DNA from: Roseovarius halotolerans
GTDB taxonomy: Bacteria > Pseudomonadota > Alphaproteobacteria > Rhodobacterales > Rhodobacteraceae
DNA length: 64,000 nucleotides
Reading direction: 5' to 3'
Assembly (NCBI RefSeq): GCF_900172255.1
Contig: NZ_FWFU01000001.1
Coordinates: forward strand, 62,001 to 126,000
Within the stretch, counting starts at the first letter, position 1, and every line of letters begins with the position of its first letter. Positions 1-7,888 of the stretch are shown here, one piece after another. The translations under genes and the position numbers were made by a program. Under the pieces are notes generated by a model, which did no database searches, had not been told where the DNA came from, and saw only the letters and a program-made list of their open reading frames with translations.

Positions 1-231
1 GACGCAAATGGCGACGCTCCTGAAGGCGAAGGCAGCACCGCCCCCGATGCAGATGCAAACGCAAACGAGAACAACGGCGATCCCCTGATCGCCGACATGA
101 ATGCCGACTCTGGAGAGGAGTCGGTTGTGACTGCCCGCCCAGCCGAGCCGGCGCAGTCTCAAGATGCGAAAGGCCCGTCCCCCTGGGGGCAGCGGATCGC
201 CGAAATGAACGCCGGATTCGGCAAATTCTAA
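1..231 (+). CDS. C-terminal end of phage head protease/scaffold protein (partial)
   Basis: Frame 1 is open from the first base to a TAA at 229-231, giving 76 residues with the start outside the window. The tail is rich in Asp, Asn, Glu, Ala and Pro and ends with a short Trp- and Met-containing segment. In lambda-like phages the gene just before the capsid gene encodes the capsid assembly protease with an embedded scaffold, or a decoration protein. The acidic low-complexity tail fits a protease/scaffold C-terminus. The assignment rests on position and composition; no catalytic motif is visible. Confidence 0.5.
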   Translation, partial: DANGDAPEGEGSTAPDADANANENNGDPLIADMNADSGEESVVTARPAEPAQSQDAKGPSPWGQRIAEMNAGFGKF

Positions 232-242
232 GAGGATAAGAT

Positions 243-1241
243 ATGTTCAACGCTGACGACTGGACCCTCCAGACACTGACTGCGGGCGTCAACAAGACCC
301 CCTTCGTCGAAACCACCCTTTCGCGGTTCTTCCGCACGGGTCGCCTTCGCACGACCACGGCAATGATCGAGCGCGGCTCGACCGGTCTCGAGCTGATCGA
401 CCCGGTTGCCCGCGGCACTGTCCCGGCCGCAACCTCGAACGCCGGTCTTTCCCGCGCCCAGTTCACGATCTCCAGCGTCAAGCTGGCTGATGTTGTGAAC
501 ATCACCGCAGACAAGGTCCAGGACCTTCGTGCGTTTGGTGAAGAAGACATCGCCGAGACTTACCAGACCGTTCTCGACCAAGAGACCGGGACTGTTCGCC
601 GTTGGATCGAAAACACGCACGAGAACCTCCGCTTCGGCACCGTAAAGGGTGTTCAGTATGCAAAGGATGGCGTGACCGAGATCTTCAACTTCTACACAGC
701 CGCCGGTGTTGCTGCTCCTGCTGATGTGGACATCAACTTCTCGACCGCCTCGCGGGCCGAGTTGATGGATTTCTACGCCGACCATGAAGACCACGTTCGC
801 ACGGGTCTTGGTGCTGATGCAGATGCTGCCCAGGCCGTGATGTATATCTACGGCAAGCGCGCATGGCGCCGCTTCCGCACCTCCGATCCGGTTGCTGAGC
901 TCTATGAGCGCTACCAGGACGGTTCCGTGAACCGCGAAGGCGCTCTTGGCCAGCGTCGGCCCTTCGAGCTCTTCGATGCGATGCACATGCCCTACTACGG
1001 CGCGAGCATCGGTGAAGACGAATGGCGTGCTGTTCCTGTCGGTGTTCCGAACCTGTTCAAGACGGACTTCACTCCGCTCGACAACCCGGAGACGGCAAAC
1101 ACCCTCGGCGTTCCGCTCTACGCGACGCCAGAACGCGCTGAGTTCGGCAAGGGCTACAAGGTCGAACTGGCCTCTCTGCCCATCCACTATGTCACGCGCC
1201 CTGAGTGCTTGATCGGTGGGTCGAACATCGAGCCGGTCTAA
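243..1241 (+). CDS. Major capsid protein, lambda gpE-like
   Basis: This 332-residue protein should form the icosahedral head shell. The N-terminal third carries the pattern of the lambda E capsid family: an initial segment, then TTTAMIERG, a Leu-rich strand and an ARGT-type turn around residues 40-60. Lambda gpE is 341 residues, so the length fits. The ATG at 243 follows an AGAGGAT ribosome-binding sequence. The gene lies 11 bases after the protease/scaffold gene and is followed at once by a strong terminator, as expected for a product needed in large amounts. No truncation is visible. Confidence 0.9.
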   Translation: MFNADDWTLQTLTAGVNKTPFVETTLSRFFRTGRLRTTTAMIERGSTGLELIDPVARGTVPAATSNAGLSRAQFTISSVKLADVVNITADKVQDLRAFGEEDIAETYQTVLDQETGTVRRWIENTHENLRFGTVKGVQYAKDGVTEIFNFYTAAGVAAPADVDINFSTASRAELMDFYADHEDHVRTGLGADADAAQAVMYIYGKRAWRRFRTSDPVAELYERYQDGSVNREGALGQRRPFELFDAMHMPYYGASIGEDEWRAVPVGVPNLFKTDFTPLDNPETANTLGVPLYATPERAEFGKGYKVELASLPIHYVTRPECLIGGSNIEPV

Positions 1242-1266
1242 GGCCCGACCCTTGACCCCGCCAACA

Positions 1267-1300
1267 GCCCCGCCCCATCACCGGGGCGGGGTTTTTCTTT
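1267..1300 (+). terminator. Rho-independent terminator after the capsid gene
   Basis: A perfect 9-bp stem (CCCCGCCCC at 1268-1276 with GGGGCGGGG at 1283-1291) and a 6-base loop are followed by TTTTTCTTT. It lies inside the late gene run, between capsid and the next head gene, so it would reduce rather than abolish downstream transcription. Confidence 0.9.
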
Positions 1301-1310
1301 GGAGCCCTGG

Positions 1311-1883
1311 ATGACCATCGCTGAAGACTTTCTCGACGCCATGTGCCCCGTTTCCGCGACATACTCGCGGGGCGTGGATACGGCCGATCTGCGCGTCGCA
1401 ATCCAGGAATCCGACAAGGCATTTCGTACCAGCCGGCGTGACCAGCTCATCGCGTCGGATTGCTCAGGCGTCATCCTGAAAAACGCCTTGGTGCGCCGCG
1501 GTGGCCGCCTGACGCTGACGGATGGCACGGAATACCGCATCGACCGGGTGATGAATAGCGGCGTGCCTGGCCTGTCAGACCTCGCCCTGGTGCGCCTGAA
1601 CGGCGTCGCCATGCCGGTCTATGACGCGAGCCAGGAAATCCCGCTTGATGCAACGGTGACGCTCGATGGGGTCGAGATCCCCGCGCATGTGAACCCGTCC
1701 GTGGAGGTCGAAGAGATCGGCGATGACGGCAGCCGTGTGGTCGTATCCAGGATCATGGTCGCCATCCGCGCCACAGATGCTACAGGCGCGAAGCCAGGAT
1801 CTGTGGTTGTTGTCGACGGCGAGGCCAGGCGCGCCGCCAGGGTGATGAACGACGGCCTGGGAATGGTGAAGGTGCTGGTATGA
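1311..1883 (+). CDS. Putative head-tail joining protein
   Basis: A 190-residue protein encoded directly after the capsid gene and its terminator, where lambda-like phages encode head-tail connector or head completion proteins. The ATG at 1311 is chosen because GGAG at 1301-1304 sits 6 bases upstream; an in-frame TTG at 1299 has no such site. The C-terminal half is rich in beta-strand-type Val and Ile residues. Its stop overlaps the next ATG (ATGA at 1880), which indicates translational coupling. No specific family motif is recognised; the role is inferred from position. Confidence 0.55.
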   Translation: MTIAEDFLDAMCPVSATYSRGVDTADLRVAIQESDKAFRTSRRDQLIASDCSGVILKNALVRRGGRLTLTDGTEYRIDRVMNSGVPGLSDLALVRLNGVAMPVYDASQEIPLDATVTLDGVEIPAHVNPSVEVEEIGDDGSRVVVSRIMVAIRATDATGAKPGSVVVVDGEARRAARVMNDGLGMVKVLV

Positions 1884-2383
1884 GTTTGAAGGGGTGGGAT
1901 CCGAACATCTTCGTGAAAGACTATGAGCGCGACTTGCTCAATGCGCGCAAGCGTGCCGGCCGAAAAGTCGGACGAAAGATTGCGACAAAGGCCAAGCGCG
2001 CACTGGGCGGCGTTGATCGTGTCCGCAAGAAGCAGATCAAGCCTAAAGTCGCCCGCAAGACCGGCAGCCTGATCATGAAAGACTCAGGCCCCGACGCCCG
2101 AGTTCGTGAATACGGCGCCGAGATTAAGGCCAAAAACGGCGGCATGCTCAGGATCGACTTCGATTCCGGGACCCGGGGCCAGGAGGGCTCTTTTATCGCT
2201 CCTGGCAGTGATGGCGCACCCCTTATTTACACCGGCGAAGGCGACGATGCCCGACCGATCGCAATACTGAAAAAGCGCGTCAAGCGCCGCGCGGTCTCAA
2301 AATCCAAGCGCCTTTCCGACATCGCCGAGGATCACTTCGACGATTACCTGGATCAGATTGAAGAGGAAATTTCCAATGGTTGA
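1880..2383 (+). CDS. Putative minor tail protein (gpZ / HK97 gp10-like)
   Basis: A 167-residue, strongly basic protein. The first 60 residues are a Lys/Arg-rich helix-forming stretch and the C-terminus is a helical acidic tail. Tail-completion proteins of the lambda gpZ / HK97 gp10 type are basic, of this size, and encoded between head-joining and tail-terminator genes, as here. The start overlaps the previous stop and the end overlaps the next start by 8 bases. The family assignment comes from synteny and composition, not from a diagnostic motif. Confidence 0.5.
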   Translation: MSLKGWDPNIFVKDYERDLLNARKRAGRKVGRKIATKAKRALGGVDRVRKKQIKPKVARKTGSLIMKDSGPDARVREYGAEIKAKNGGMLRIDFDSGTRGQEGSFIAPGSDGAPLIYTGEGDDARPIAILKKRVKRRAVSKSKRLSDIAEDHFDDYLDQIEEEISNG

Positions 2384-2798
2384 TGCAGCAGATGCCGTGG
2401 TCGATGAAGTCGTTTCGATTGCGCAGAGCCTCGGTCTGCCGGTCGAGACCGACAAGCCTTATGACTTCGATGAAGACGAGCTGCCTCTGGTGATCGTTCA
2501 CACGCAAGATGAAGAGCTGATCGACGAAGAGGGCATGCCGCGCGAAGCCTGGGATGTGACTTGGCGGATTGCGCCAGTGGTCGAGGTTTGGGTGCGCGCC
2601 GATGATCCTCTCACTATCCGTTCGACGCTCTCTGGGCACTGGTCGACCCTGCGCTCTGCCATTCGAGAGAGCAATATTCTCGCCCTGGTGCGCGGTGGAT
2701 CCCGTCCTGGCCTGGTGAAGAAGAAAGAAGAGATCGACGGTCGCCCCGGCATCGCTGGCTTCTCTGTTGAAATCGAGTGCGAGATCGAACGGGACTGA
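2376..2798 (+). CDS. Putative tail terminator protein (gpU-like)
   Basis: A 140-residue acidic protein with alternating strands and helices. Its position just before the major tail tube gene is that of lambda gpU (131 residues), which caps the growing tail tube. The ATG at 2376 is chosen because AAGAGGAAA lies directly upstream. The last 16 bases, including the TGA, recur exactly at 3462-3477, after the inserted gene that follows. The insertion therefore seems to have duplicated the end of this gene without breaking it. Confidence 0.55.
   Translation: MVDAADAVVDEVVSIAQSLGLPVETDKPYDFDEDELPLVIVHTQDEELIDEEGMPREAWDVTWRIAPVVEVWVRADDPLTIRSTLSGHWSTLRSAIRESNILALVRGGSRPGLVKKKEEIDGRPGIAGFSVEIECEIERD
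2783..2798 (+). repeat. 16-bp direct repeat, left copy, bounding the inserted gene
   Basis: GATCGAACGGGACTGA occurs here as the end of the tail-terminator gene and again at 3462-3477. The bases on either side differ, so the repeat is exactly 16 bp. The two copies bracket a 679-bp segment with one gene unrelated to tail assembly. Confidence 0.9.
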
Positions 2799-2842
2799 TT
2801 ATGGTGGGGTGATCGGAGTCAATAGCGCCATGAGGTACTGTT

Positions 2843-3457
2843 TTGCCAGATCACTTCTACTTGTCTGAGTTCGACCCGGCGCGACACAGATCCTTTGATT
2901 ACGTATCCGCCTCAAACGATTGGGTGCCTTGGGTTTCAGCGAGCATTCCAGGCAGTCTTGATTTACAGGTCAGACGAAGGATTGAGTCAAACCTGAAGCA
3001 CATACTCGCCGGACTTGAGATGAAGGCCGGACTGATTATCCCGCACGGAGAGAGGCTGGCGGGCCGCGAGGTCTTGTATGAGCCCTACTTCCAGTCTCTG
3101 ATCTTCGAATTTTGCGTCGGGGTTTATTCTGTTTGCGAGGGGATCGGATCTGCGCATCATCTGCATAACATAGGAGACGATGGCAGCGCTGGTCCAAGGG
3201 TCTCAAGAGCGCGCTGGACGGATGCACTGGTTGCTGAATATGACCCCGCAGACGTTCTCAGTCTTAGGGAAAGAGTTGAAATCGTCCAAGACAAGCGCGA
3301 TCGACTACATCAGGATAGTCTCGGCGCCAGGGATGACATTGACTGGCACTCTTTCGGATATGCCCAAGCTTTCGTCCCGGCTCGACAGGCGCTCCAGCCG
3401 CTGCTCCAAGCCGAAATCGGCGACGTTCCCGCTACGACAAACTTGCTGATACGGTAG
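2843..3457 (+). CDS. Inserted single gene (moron); all-helical, possibly HEPN-like
   Basis: A 204-residue protein starting at TTG 2843, with GAGG at 2832-2835 giving a 7-base spacing; an in-frame ATG at 3020 is the alternative. The predicted fold is mostly helical. A central segment (residues 78-110) is hydrophobic with several His, and residues 150-158 read DKRDRLHQD. Arg followed closely by His after a helix recalls the active site of HEPN RNases, although the spacing (R-x3-H from Arg152) is not the textbook R-x4-6-H. It interrupts the otherwise overlapping tail genes, lies between 16-bp direct repeats, and is not part of the conserved tail gene order. A moron affecting host defence or fitness is the best inference; the function is unproven. 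Confidence 0.6.
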   Translation: MPDHFYLSEFDPARHRSFDYVSASNDWVPWVSASIPGSLDLQVRRRIESNLKHILAGLEMKAGLIIPHGERLAGREVLYEPYFQSLIFEFCVGVYSVCEGIGSAHHLHNIGDDGSAGPRVSRARWTDALVAEYDPADVLSLRERVEIVQDKRDRLHQDSLGARDDIDWHSFGYAQAFVPARQALQPLLQAEIGDVPATTNLLIR

Positions 3458-3461
3458 GTTT

Positions 3462-3477
3462 GATCGAACGGGACTGA
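3462..3477 (+). repeat. 16-bp direct repeat, right copy
   Basis: This is an exact second copy of the sequence at 2783-2798. It is followed by CCTGGAGG, which looks like the original leader of the tail tube gene. Removing one copy and the 663 bases between them restores a normal short junction between the tail-terminator and tail-tube genes. Confidence 0.9.
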
Positions 3478-3486
3478 CCTGGAGGA

Positions 3487-3519
3487 CCGATATTCCCACT
3501 AACGAACTGGGAGTATCGG
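3487..3519 (+). promoter_or_regulatory. RNA hairpin covering the ribosome-binding site of the tail tube gene
   Basis: CCGATATTCCCA (3487-3498) pairs with TGGGAGTATCGG (3508-3519), a 12-bp stem with one G-T pair and a 9-base loop. The 3' arm contains GGGAG, the ribosome-binding sequence for the ATG at 3521. The stem could restrict initiation or protect the 5' end of a processed message. Pairing is seen in the sequence; the effect is inferred. Confidence 0.6.
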
Positions 3520-3520
3520 C

Positions 3521-4276
3521 ATGAGTCTCAAGGACATCAAGAACATCAGGAATTTTTCCGGTGAGGGCTTCTTCGAGCTCACCGGAGCCAGCGAATACAT
3601 CACGCTGGGATCGACAGAGAGCATCAATGTGAACCACGATGTGACTCGCGAAGACATCACCGTTTCGGAGTCCGGCATCGAGGTTGTCGGCGATACAGAT
3701 GTGACTTCGCAGAAAGCGACGGGTTCGATGGTTCTGCGCGAGACCGCCGCGCGGAATGTAGCATATGCAATGATGGCGCAGCGCGGCGAGCTGACACAAT
3801 CCGCCGAGGCCGGCCTGACGCTTTCCGGTGCAGCTGGAGTTGGGTCCACCTACGACCTGGATCGTCTCGATATCTCGATCACCTCGATCACGGACGGCAC
3901 CGACCCTCTGGTCGAAGGCACGGACTATGAGCTCGATGCCGAGGCCGGCATCCTGACCTTCCTGACCGCGCAGCCCACCTTCGATGTCGTCTATGAGTGT
4001 GCAGCGATCGCATCCGGCGACAACCAATCGGTGATGAACGCATTCTCTGCCGCCGAGGGCATTGAGGGTCGCTTGATGGTAATCCAACGCCAGCCGCGTG
4101 GCGAAAAGCGTTACAAGTATACCGCGAAAATCCGCATCTACCCAGATGGCGCGCTGACGCTTCACGCGAGCGGATCCGAAAAGGCAACCGTTCCCGTCTC
4201 GTTCGATGTCATCCAGGACGACAGCAAGCCGAAGGGTAAGCGCTTCGGGATCCTCCAGGAGGTCAAGAACGGATGA
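3521..4276 (+). CDS. Major tail tube protein
   Basis: A 251-residue protein encoded immediately before the G/T tail chaperone pair, where siphophages encode the tail tube subunit (lambda gpV is 246 residues). It is rich in beta-strand segments and Thr/Ser/Asp, as expected for the tube fold, with a distinct domain after about residue 100. Its ribosome-binding site sits inside a stable hairpin. The stop overlaps the chaperone start in an ATGA. The identity comes from position, size and composition. Confidence 0.75.
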   Translation: MSLKDIKNIRNFSGEGFFELTGASEYITLGSTESINVNHDVTREDITVSESGIEVVGDTDVTSQKATGSMVLRETAARNVAYAMMAQRGELTQSAEAGLTLSGAAGVGSTYDLDRLDISITSITDGTDPLVEGTDYELDAEAGILTFLTAQPTFDVVYECAAIASGDNQSVMNAFSAAEGIEGRLMVIQRQPRGEKRYKYTAKIRIYPDGALTLHASGSEKATVPVSFDVIQDDSKPKGKRFGILQEVKNG

Positions 4277-4704
4277 AGCTTTCTGAAGCAGTAAAAATCG
4301 CGCCATCGAGCGTTCCGGTCGCGACAATTCCATGGCGAGATCAGCTTCTCGACGTATTCGCACCGACCGGTGCCGACCTGTGCTGGCTCCTGTCCAAGTC
4401 CCAGGCATTCGGTGACGCGCTCGAAAGTGCCGCTGATTCCCGAATTTCCAGCTTGCTCGCAGCGGTATCAGAATCTGGTCCGGAGATCTTGGAGAAGCTC
4501 TTGACGATCGCCACCGGCGAAGACGTCGACACTGTGCGCACCGCGCATTTCAGTCTCGAAGAGCAAGTCGATATCCTGACGGCCCTGTTCGAGAACGGCG
4601 TCCCTGAGGTGTTGCGGGGAAAGCTCCTGGCCGTCGTGGCCGATTGGCTGGAGACGGCGGCGGAGACCCTGGACGAAGCCGGGGAGTCGTCGGAGCCTGG
4701 CTGA
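4273..4704 (+). CDS. Tail assembly chaperone, gpG-like
   Basis: A 143-residue, helical, acidic protein between tail tube and tape measure. In lambda-like phages gpG binds the tape measure protein and keeps it soluble while tube subunits assemble; a minority of ribosomes shift to -1 and make the G-T fusion. The same arrangement is present here: a slippery GGGAAAG at 4617-4623 in the right phase, and an overlapping -1 frame open to 4946. Normal translation ends at the TGA at 4702-4704. Confidence 0.85.
   Translation: MKLSEAVKIAPSSVPVATIPWRDQLLDVFAPTGADLCWLLSKSQAFGDALESAADSRISSLLAAVSESGPEILEKLLTIATGEDVDTVRTAHFSLEEQVDILTALFENGVPEVLRGKLLAVVADWLETAAETLDEAGESSEPG
4617..4623 (+). other. Programmed -1 frameshift site G_GGA_AAG
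   Basis: In the gpG frame the codons read (cg)G-GGA-AAG, the same heptanucleotide and phase as in lambda gene G. The -1 frame has a stop at 4605-4607 and then stays open to 4946, so a shift here reads through. Slippage would join the first 117 residues of the G protein to 107 residues of the T frame, giving a fusion of about 224 residues. Confidence 0.88.
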
Positions 4705-4946
4705 CAATATTCGACGGACTCATTCGTCGAAACCACAATCCCTACGCCATGACGTTGCATCAGTGCCTGGCGTTTTATGAAGAAGGCCAGGCGGATCAGT
4801 TGAGACAGTGGCGTATGCAGGCACACATCGCCCGCGCTTCTCATGCCACGAATGAAAGCTTCGATCGCTTCATCGAAAGCTTTGATCCGGATACCGACAC
4901 GCAAGAAGACGAAATCCCGACAATAGATTTTTCCAAAATGGACTGA
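4623..4946 (+). CDS. Tail assembly chaperone T domain (made by -1 frameshift)
   Basis: This is the -1 frame downstream of the slippery site, about 107 residues, ending at TGA 4944-4946. It probably has no start of its own: no ATG with a ribosome-binding sequence precedes the conserved part, and only a TTG at 4644 is in frame. In lambda the T part of gpGT recruits tail tube subunits. The C-terminal half contains several Gln, His and Arg residues before an acidic end. Four bases separate it from the tape measure gene. Confidence 0.8.
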   Translation, partial: APGRRGRLAGDGGGDPGRSRGVVGAWLTIFDGLIRRNHNPYAMTLHQCLAFYEEGQADQLRQWRMQAHIARASHATNESFDRFIESFDPDTDTQEDEIPTIDFSKMD

Positions 4947-4950
4947 CGAA

Positions 4951-6474
4951 ATGGCCAGAAAAAAGCCCCTTGTTGTAGCCTTCGTGTCGGATGTTGCCGG
5001 GGCGATAAAGGGTGCCAGGAAGCTTTCGGGCGAGGTCGAGAAGGTCGGTCCTGCGTCCGAGGAGGCCAGCAAGGAGTCAGAAAAGGCCCTGCGGAGCCTT
5101 GGTGTAAAGTCCGAGAGCGTCGCGAACAAGCAGATCGCCAGGCTTCGGGATCAATTCGAGACTGTAAAAAACTCCGGGGTCGCGTCTGCCGAGGAAATCG
5201 CGCGGGCACAGAAGACCATGGAGACAAAAATCGAGCGCATCAACAAGTCGATTGGGCGCTCGACGGAAGACACATTTAAGGGCGTCACAGGACGTGTGAA
5301 GAAGATGCTCAAGGGCATCAACATTTCGGCATCGGATGTCCTGCGCGTCGGATCCCGCGGTGCACTTATCGGAGCTGGGCTGGCAGCAGGTGCCGGGGCG
5401 GCCGCATTTGCCAGCATCTCCAATAGCGCAGACTTCGCAGACCAACTCAGGAAAGCATCCCGGCGGTCGAATGTTGCCACGGAAGAGCTTTCCGGCCTGA
5501 CATTCGCGGCTGAGCAGTCAGGTGTGGGTTTCGAGGTTCTGCTGCGTTCCCTCAAGAACATCGACGTGAATATGCGCAAGAAGCCCGATCAGTTCGAGAA
5601 ACTGGGCGTTGCGGTGCGCGATGCTGGCGGAGAAAGCCGTAGAACGATCGAGGTTTTTACGGATGTGATTGAGGCTCTGCGCGTTATGGAGGATCGCGGC
5701 CTTGCGACGGCATCTGCAGCGGAAATTCTCGGCGCAAAAGCCGGACCAGATCTCGCGACCCTGATCTCTATTGGGAAAAAGGGTATCGAAGACTACGAGG
5801 AGTCCGCAAGGCGCTTCGGTATCGTCGTTACTGACGATGTTGGCGAGGCTGCTGAGCGCTTCAACGACCGACTGGATGACTTGAACCAGCGCTTTCGTGG
5901 CCTTCGTCTTGAAGCAAGTGCGCCGTTTTTCGATGCTTTTGCCAAATCCTTCGATGGAATTGGAAAATTCATCGACGAAAATCGCGACAAAATGGTCGGA
6001 TTTGCAAAAGTTATTTCTGACGGACTCCTGTCGGTGGTCGAAGACCTTGTCGCAATTCTGGAGGGAAGAGGCGGGGACGTTCAAAACAAGTGGATTCTTG
6101 AACTCGTTGAGGGCGCTAAGACAGTTGGAAAAGTCTTCACGGATGTCTTGATTCCGGCTGCTGAATTGCTTCTTAAGCTTGTCGAAAAAATTTCTGACCG
6201 CATGTCTGAACGCGGCCCTATTAATCGTCTCGCTTCAATGACGCCGTTCGGTTTTCTTGTACCGAAAGTTGGCGGAGATGCTGCAGATAGCGCTCGAAAC
6301 GTCCCGCTCACACGTCAAATCGAGGCAGCCGCGGGCGGGCGCCCGATCAACATCAATCTCGACGGTCAAACTTACCCGATGACTGCATCTGAAGACGTCG
6401 CAATCTCACTTGAGCGCGACCAACGCCTTCGCGGACGCACATCGCCCACTGGCGCACCGAGGAATAACCGATGA
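4951..6474 (+). CDS. Tail tape measure protein
   Basis: A 507-residue protein directly after the G/T chaperones. The first 110 residues are charged and heptad-like (coiled coil). Ala/Gly-rich hydrophobic segments follow near residues 135-160, then more charged helices, and the last 80 residues end in a Gly/Arg-rich tail. Such proteins set tail length and help DNA entry. Using the usual rule of about 0.15 nm per residue, the tail would be roughly 75 nm, so this is a fairly short tape measure. Its stop overlaps the next start (ATGA at 6471). Confidence 0.85.
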   Translation: MARKKPLVVAFVSDVAGAIKGARKLSGEVEKVGPASEEASKESEKALRSLGVKSESVANKQIARLRDQFETVKNSGVASAEEIARAQKTMETKIERINKSIGRSTEDTFKGVTGRVKKMLKGINISASDVLRVGSRGALIGAGLAAGAGAAAFASISNSADFADQLRKASRRSNVATEELSGLTFAAEQSGVGFEVLLRSLKNIDVNMRKKPDQFEKLGVAVRDAGGESRRTIEVFTDVIEALRVMEDRGLATASAAEILGAKAGPDLATLISIGKKGIEDYEESARRFGIVVTDDVGEAAERFNDRLDDLNQRFRGLRLEASAPFFDAFAKSFDGIGKFIDENRDKMVGFAKVISDGLLSVVEDLVAILEGRGGDVQNKWILELVEGAKTVGKVFTDVLIPAAELLLKLVEKISDRMSERGPINRLASMTPFGFLVPKVGGDAADSARNVPLTRQIEAAAGGRPININLDGQTYPMTASEDVAISLERDQRLRGRTSPTGAPRNNR

Positions 6475-7880
6475 GCTTTCAGACTCAACTCCGCATCTTT
6501 CGCAGAAATGGCTTGGAAATCCCTTTTCCGCCGGGTTCATACCGATGGGCTGATATCTCGACGCGCCCGATTCCGTCGGCATCGAAGACGGCCCGCACGA
6601 TCGACGGCCGCCTGATTTCATTGGGTGATCCCGCGTTCCGTCAACTTGAAGTCACGGTTTCGGTATCCGACCAGGTAGCTCCGGCCCTGGATAACCTCTG
6701 GGAAGGCGACGAGCTGACGATCCACAGCCCGGATTACAAGACAGAAGCGGGCGGCGTGCTCACACTCTCCAGGGAGCCCGTTCCAGGGACGATTACCGCA
6801 CACGCCGCAGACGGCACTGTCCTGGCGTCTCCCGAAAGCCGCACTGTCAATGTGCCGGGTGCGGTGTATGTCCGGTATCGTCCGATTTTCGGTGTCAAAG
6901 TCACCGCGCCACTGGACAAGCGCTCGACTGAAGGCAAGGCCCGGGTCTCCTGGACCCTGGTCTGTGAAGAAGATGAGGCGGTGGAGATTGTGGAGCCGGG
7001 TGAGCCTGGCGGCACAGATCCAAACCCGCTCCCCGACGATCTTGTCGAAGCAACCGGCGGGGTGGTCACGGACTATACGGACGAAGAGGGTTTGCGATGG
7101 CGTCTGCACGAGTTTCTGTCGAGCGGCCTGTTTACTGTGTCCGCCCGCGGCCGTGTCCAGGCTCTTGTCGCTGGCGCTGGCGGCGGTGGTGGTCATAACA
7201 ACGGCGGCGACCTTCCTGGCTCCGGACCCGGGGCAGGCGGACTTTTTCTCGCAGAATTCGACGTTGAAGTCGGCTTCCATGCTGTTGAAATCGGCGCCGG
7301 CGGGGCTCCAGCTGTCGGCGGTTCGAGCTCGACGAATGTTTCGAACGGGTCCCAGGGTTCCGCCTCGAAATTCCACGGAATCGAAGCTCCTGGCGGCGGA
7401 GGCGGGCGCGGCGTCACGACAGCGAACGGATGGCCGGACGGCGGGTCCGGCGCTGGTCAAGTCAGAGATATTTTCGGCCCGGTCGGCCTCGGAAAGCCTT
7501 ATTACGGGCATGGAGGCGGTACAGGCGGTCAAGACGGAGACTCTGACAAGCGAGCAACCGGCGGCGGCGGCGGTGCCGGGAGTCGAGGTGGAAATGGCGC
7601 ACCCGGTGTAAAATCCGGTGACGCCGGCACCGGCGTCGACATGGGTTGGTTTTTCGGAGAAGAAAGCCGAATTTTGTGTGCCGGCGCTGCGGGCGGCGAA
7701 AATTCAAGCAGCCCCGGTGCAGCAGCCGGCCAGCCAGCCACAGGCGGCTCGCTCCCCGGACAAAACGGTGCACAGAACACCGGCAACGCAGGTGGCGCAT
7801 GCGGCGGGACCTCGAATCCGCAGGGCGGCGCTGGGGCCTCCGGCATCGTCGCTATACGCTATCGAATTCCAGCAGAGTGA
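6471..7880 (+). CDS. Distal tail protein fused to a glycine-rich adhesin-like domain
   Basis: This 469-residue protein has two parts. Residues 1 to about 170 resemble a tail-tip or distal-tail module. After an acidic Pro/Gly linker (about 180-200), residues 230-465 are dominated by runs of Gly with Ser, Ala and Asn, ending in a GASGIVAIRYR-type strand. That C-terminal signature is seen in glycine-rich phage fibre tips, where poly-Gly helices pack as a sandwich and bind host receptors. A role in host recognition is therefore plausible. Translation is coupled to the tape measure gene, which also supports a tail-tip location. Confidence 0.65.
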   Translation: MSFQTQLRIFRRNGLEIPFPPGSYRWADISTRPIPSASKTARTIDGRLISLGDPAFRQLEVTVSVSDQVAPALDNLWEGDELTIHSPDYKTEAGGVLTLSREPVPGTITAHAADGTVLASPESRTVNVPGAVYVRYRPIFGVKVTAPLDKRSTEGKARVSWTLVCEEDEAVEIVEPGEPGGTDPNPLPDDLVEATGGVVTDYTDEEGLRWRLHEFLSSGLFTVSARGRVQALVAGAGGGGGHNNGGDLPGSGPGAGGLFLAEFDVEVGFHAVEIGAGGAPAVGGSSSTNVSNGSQGSASKFHGIEAPGGGGGRGVTTANGWPDGGSGAGQVRDIFGPVGLGKPYYGHGGGTGGQDGDSDKRATGGGGGAGSRGGNGAPGVKSGDAGTGVDMGWFFGEESRILCAGAAGGENSSSPGAAAGQPATGGSLPGQNGAQNTGNAGGACGGTSNPQGGAGASGIVAIRYRIPAE

Positions 7881-7888
7881 GAATTGAA

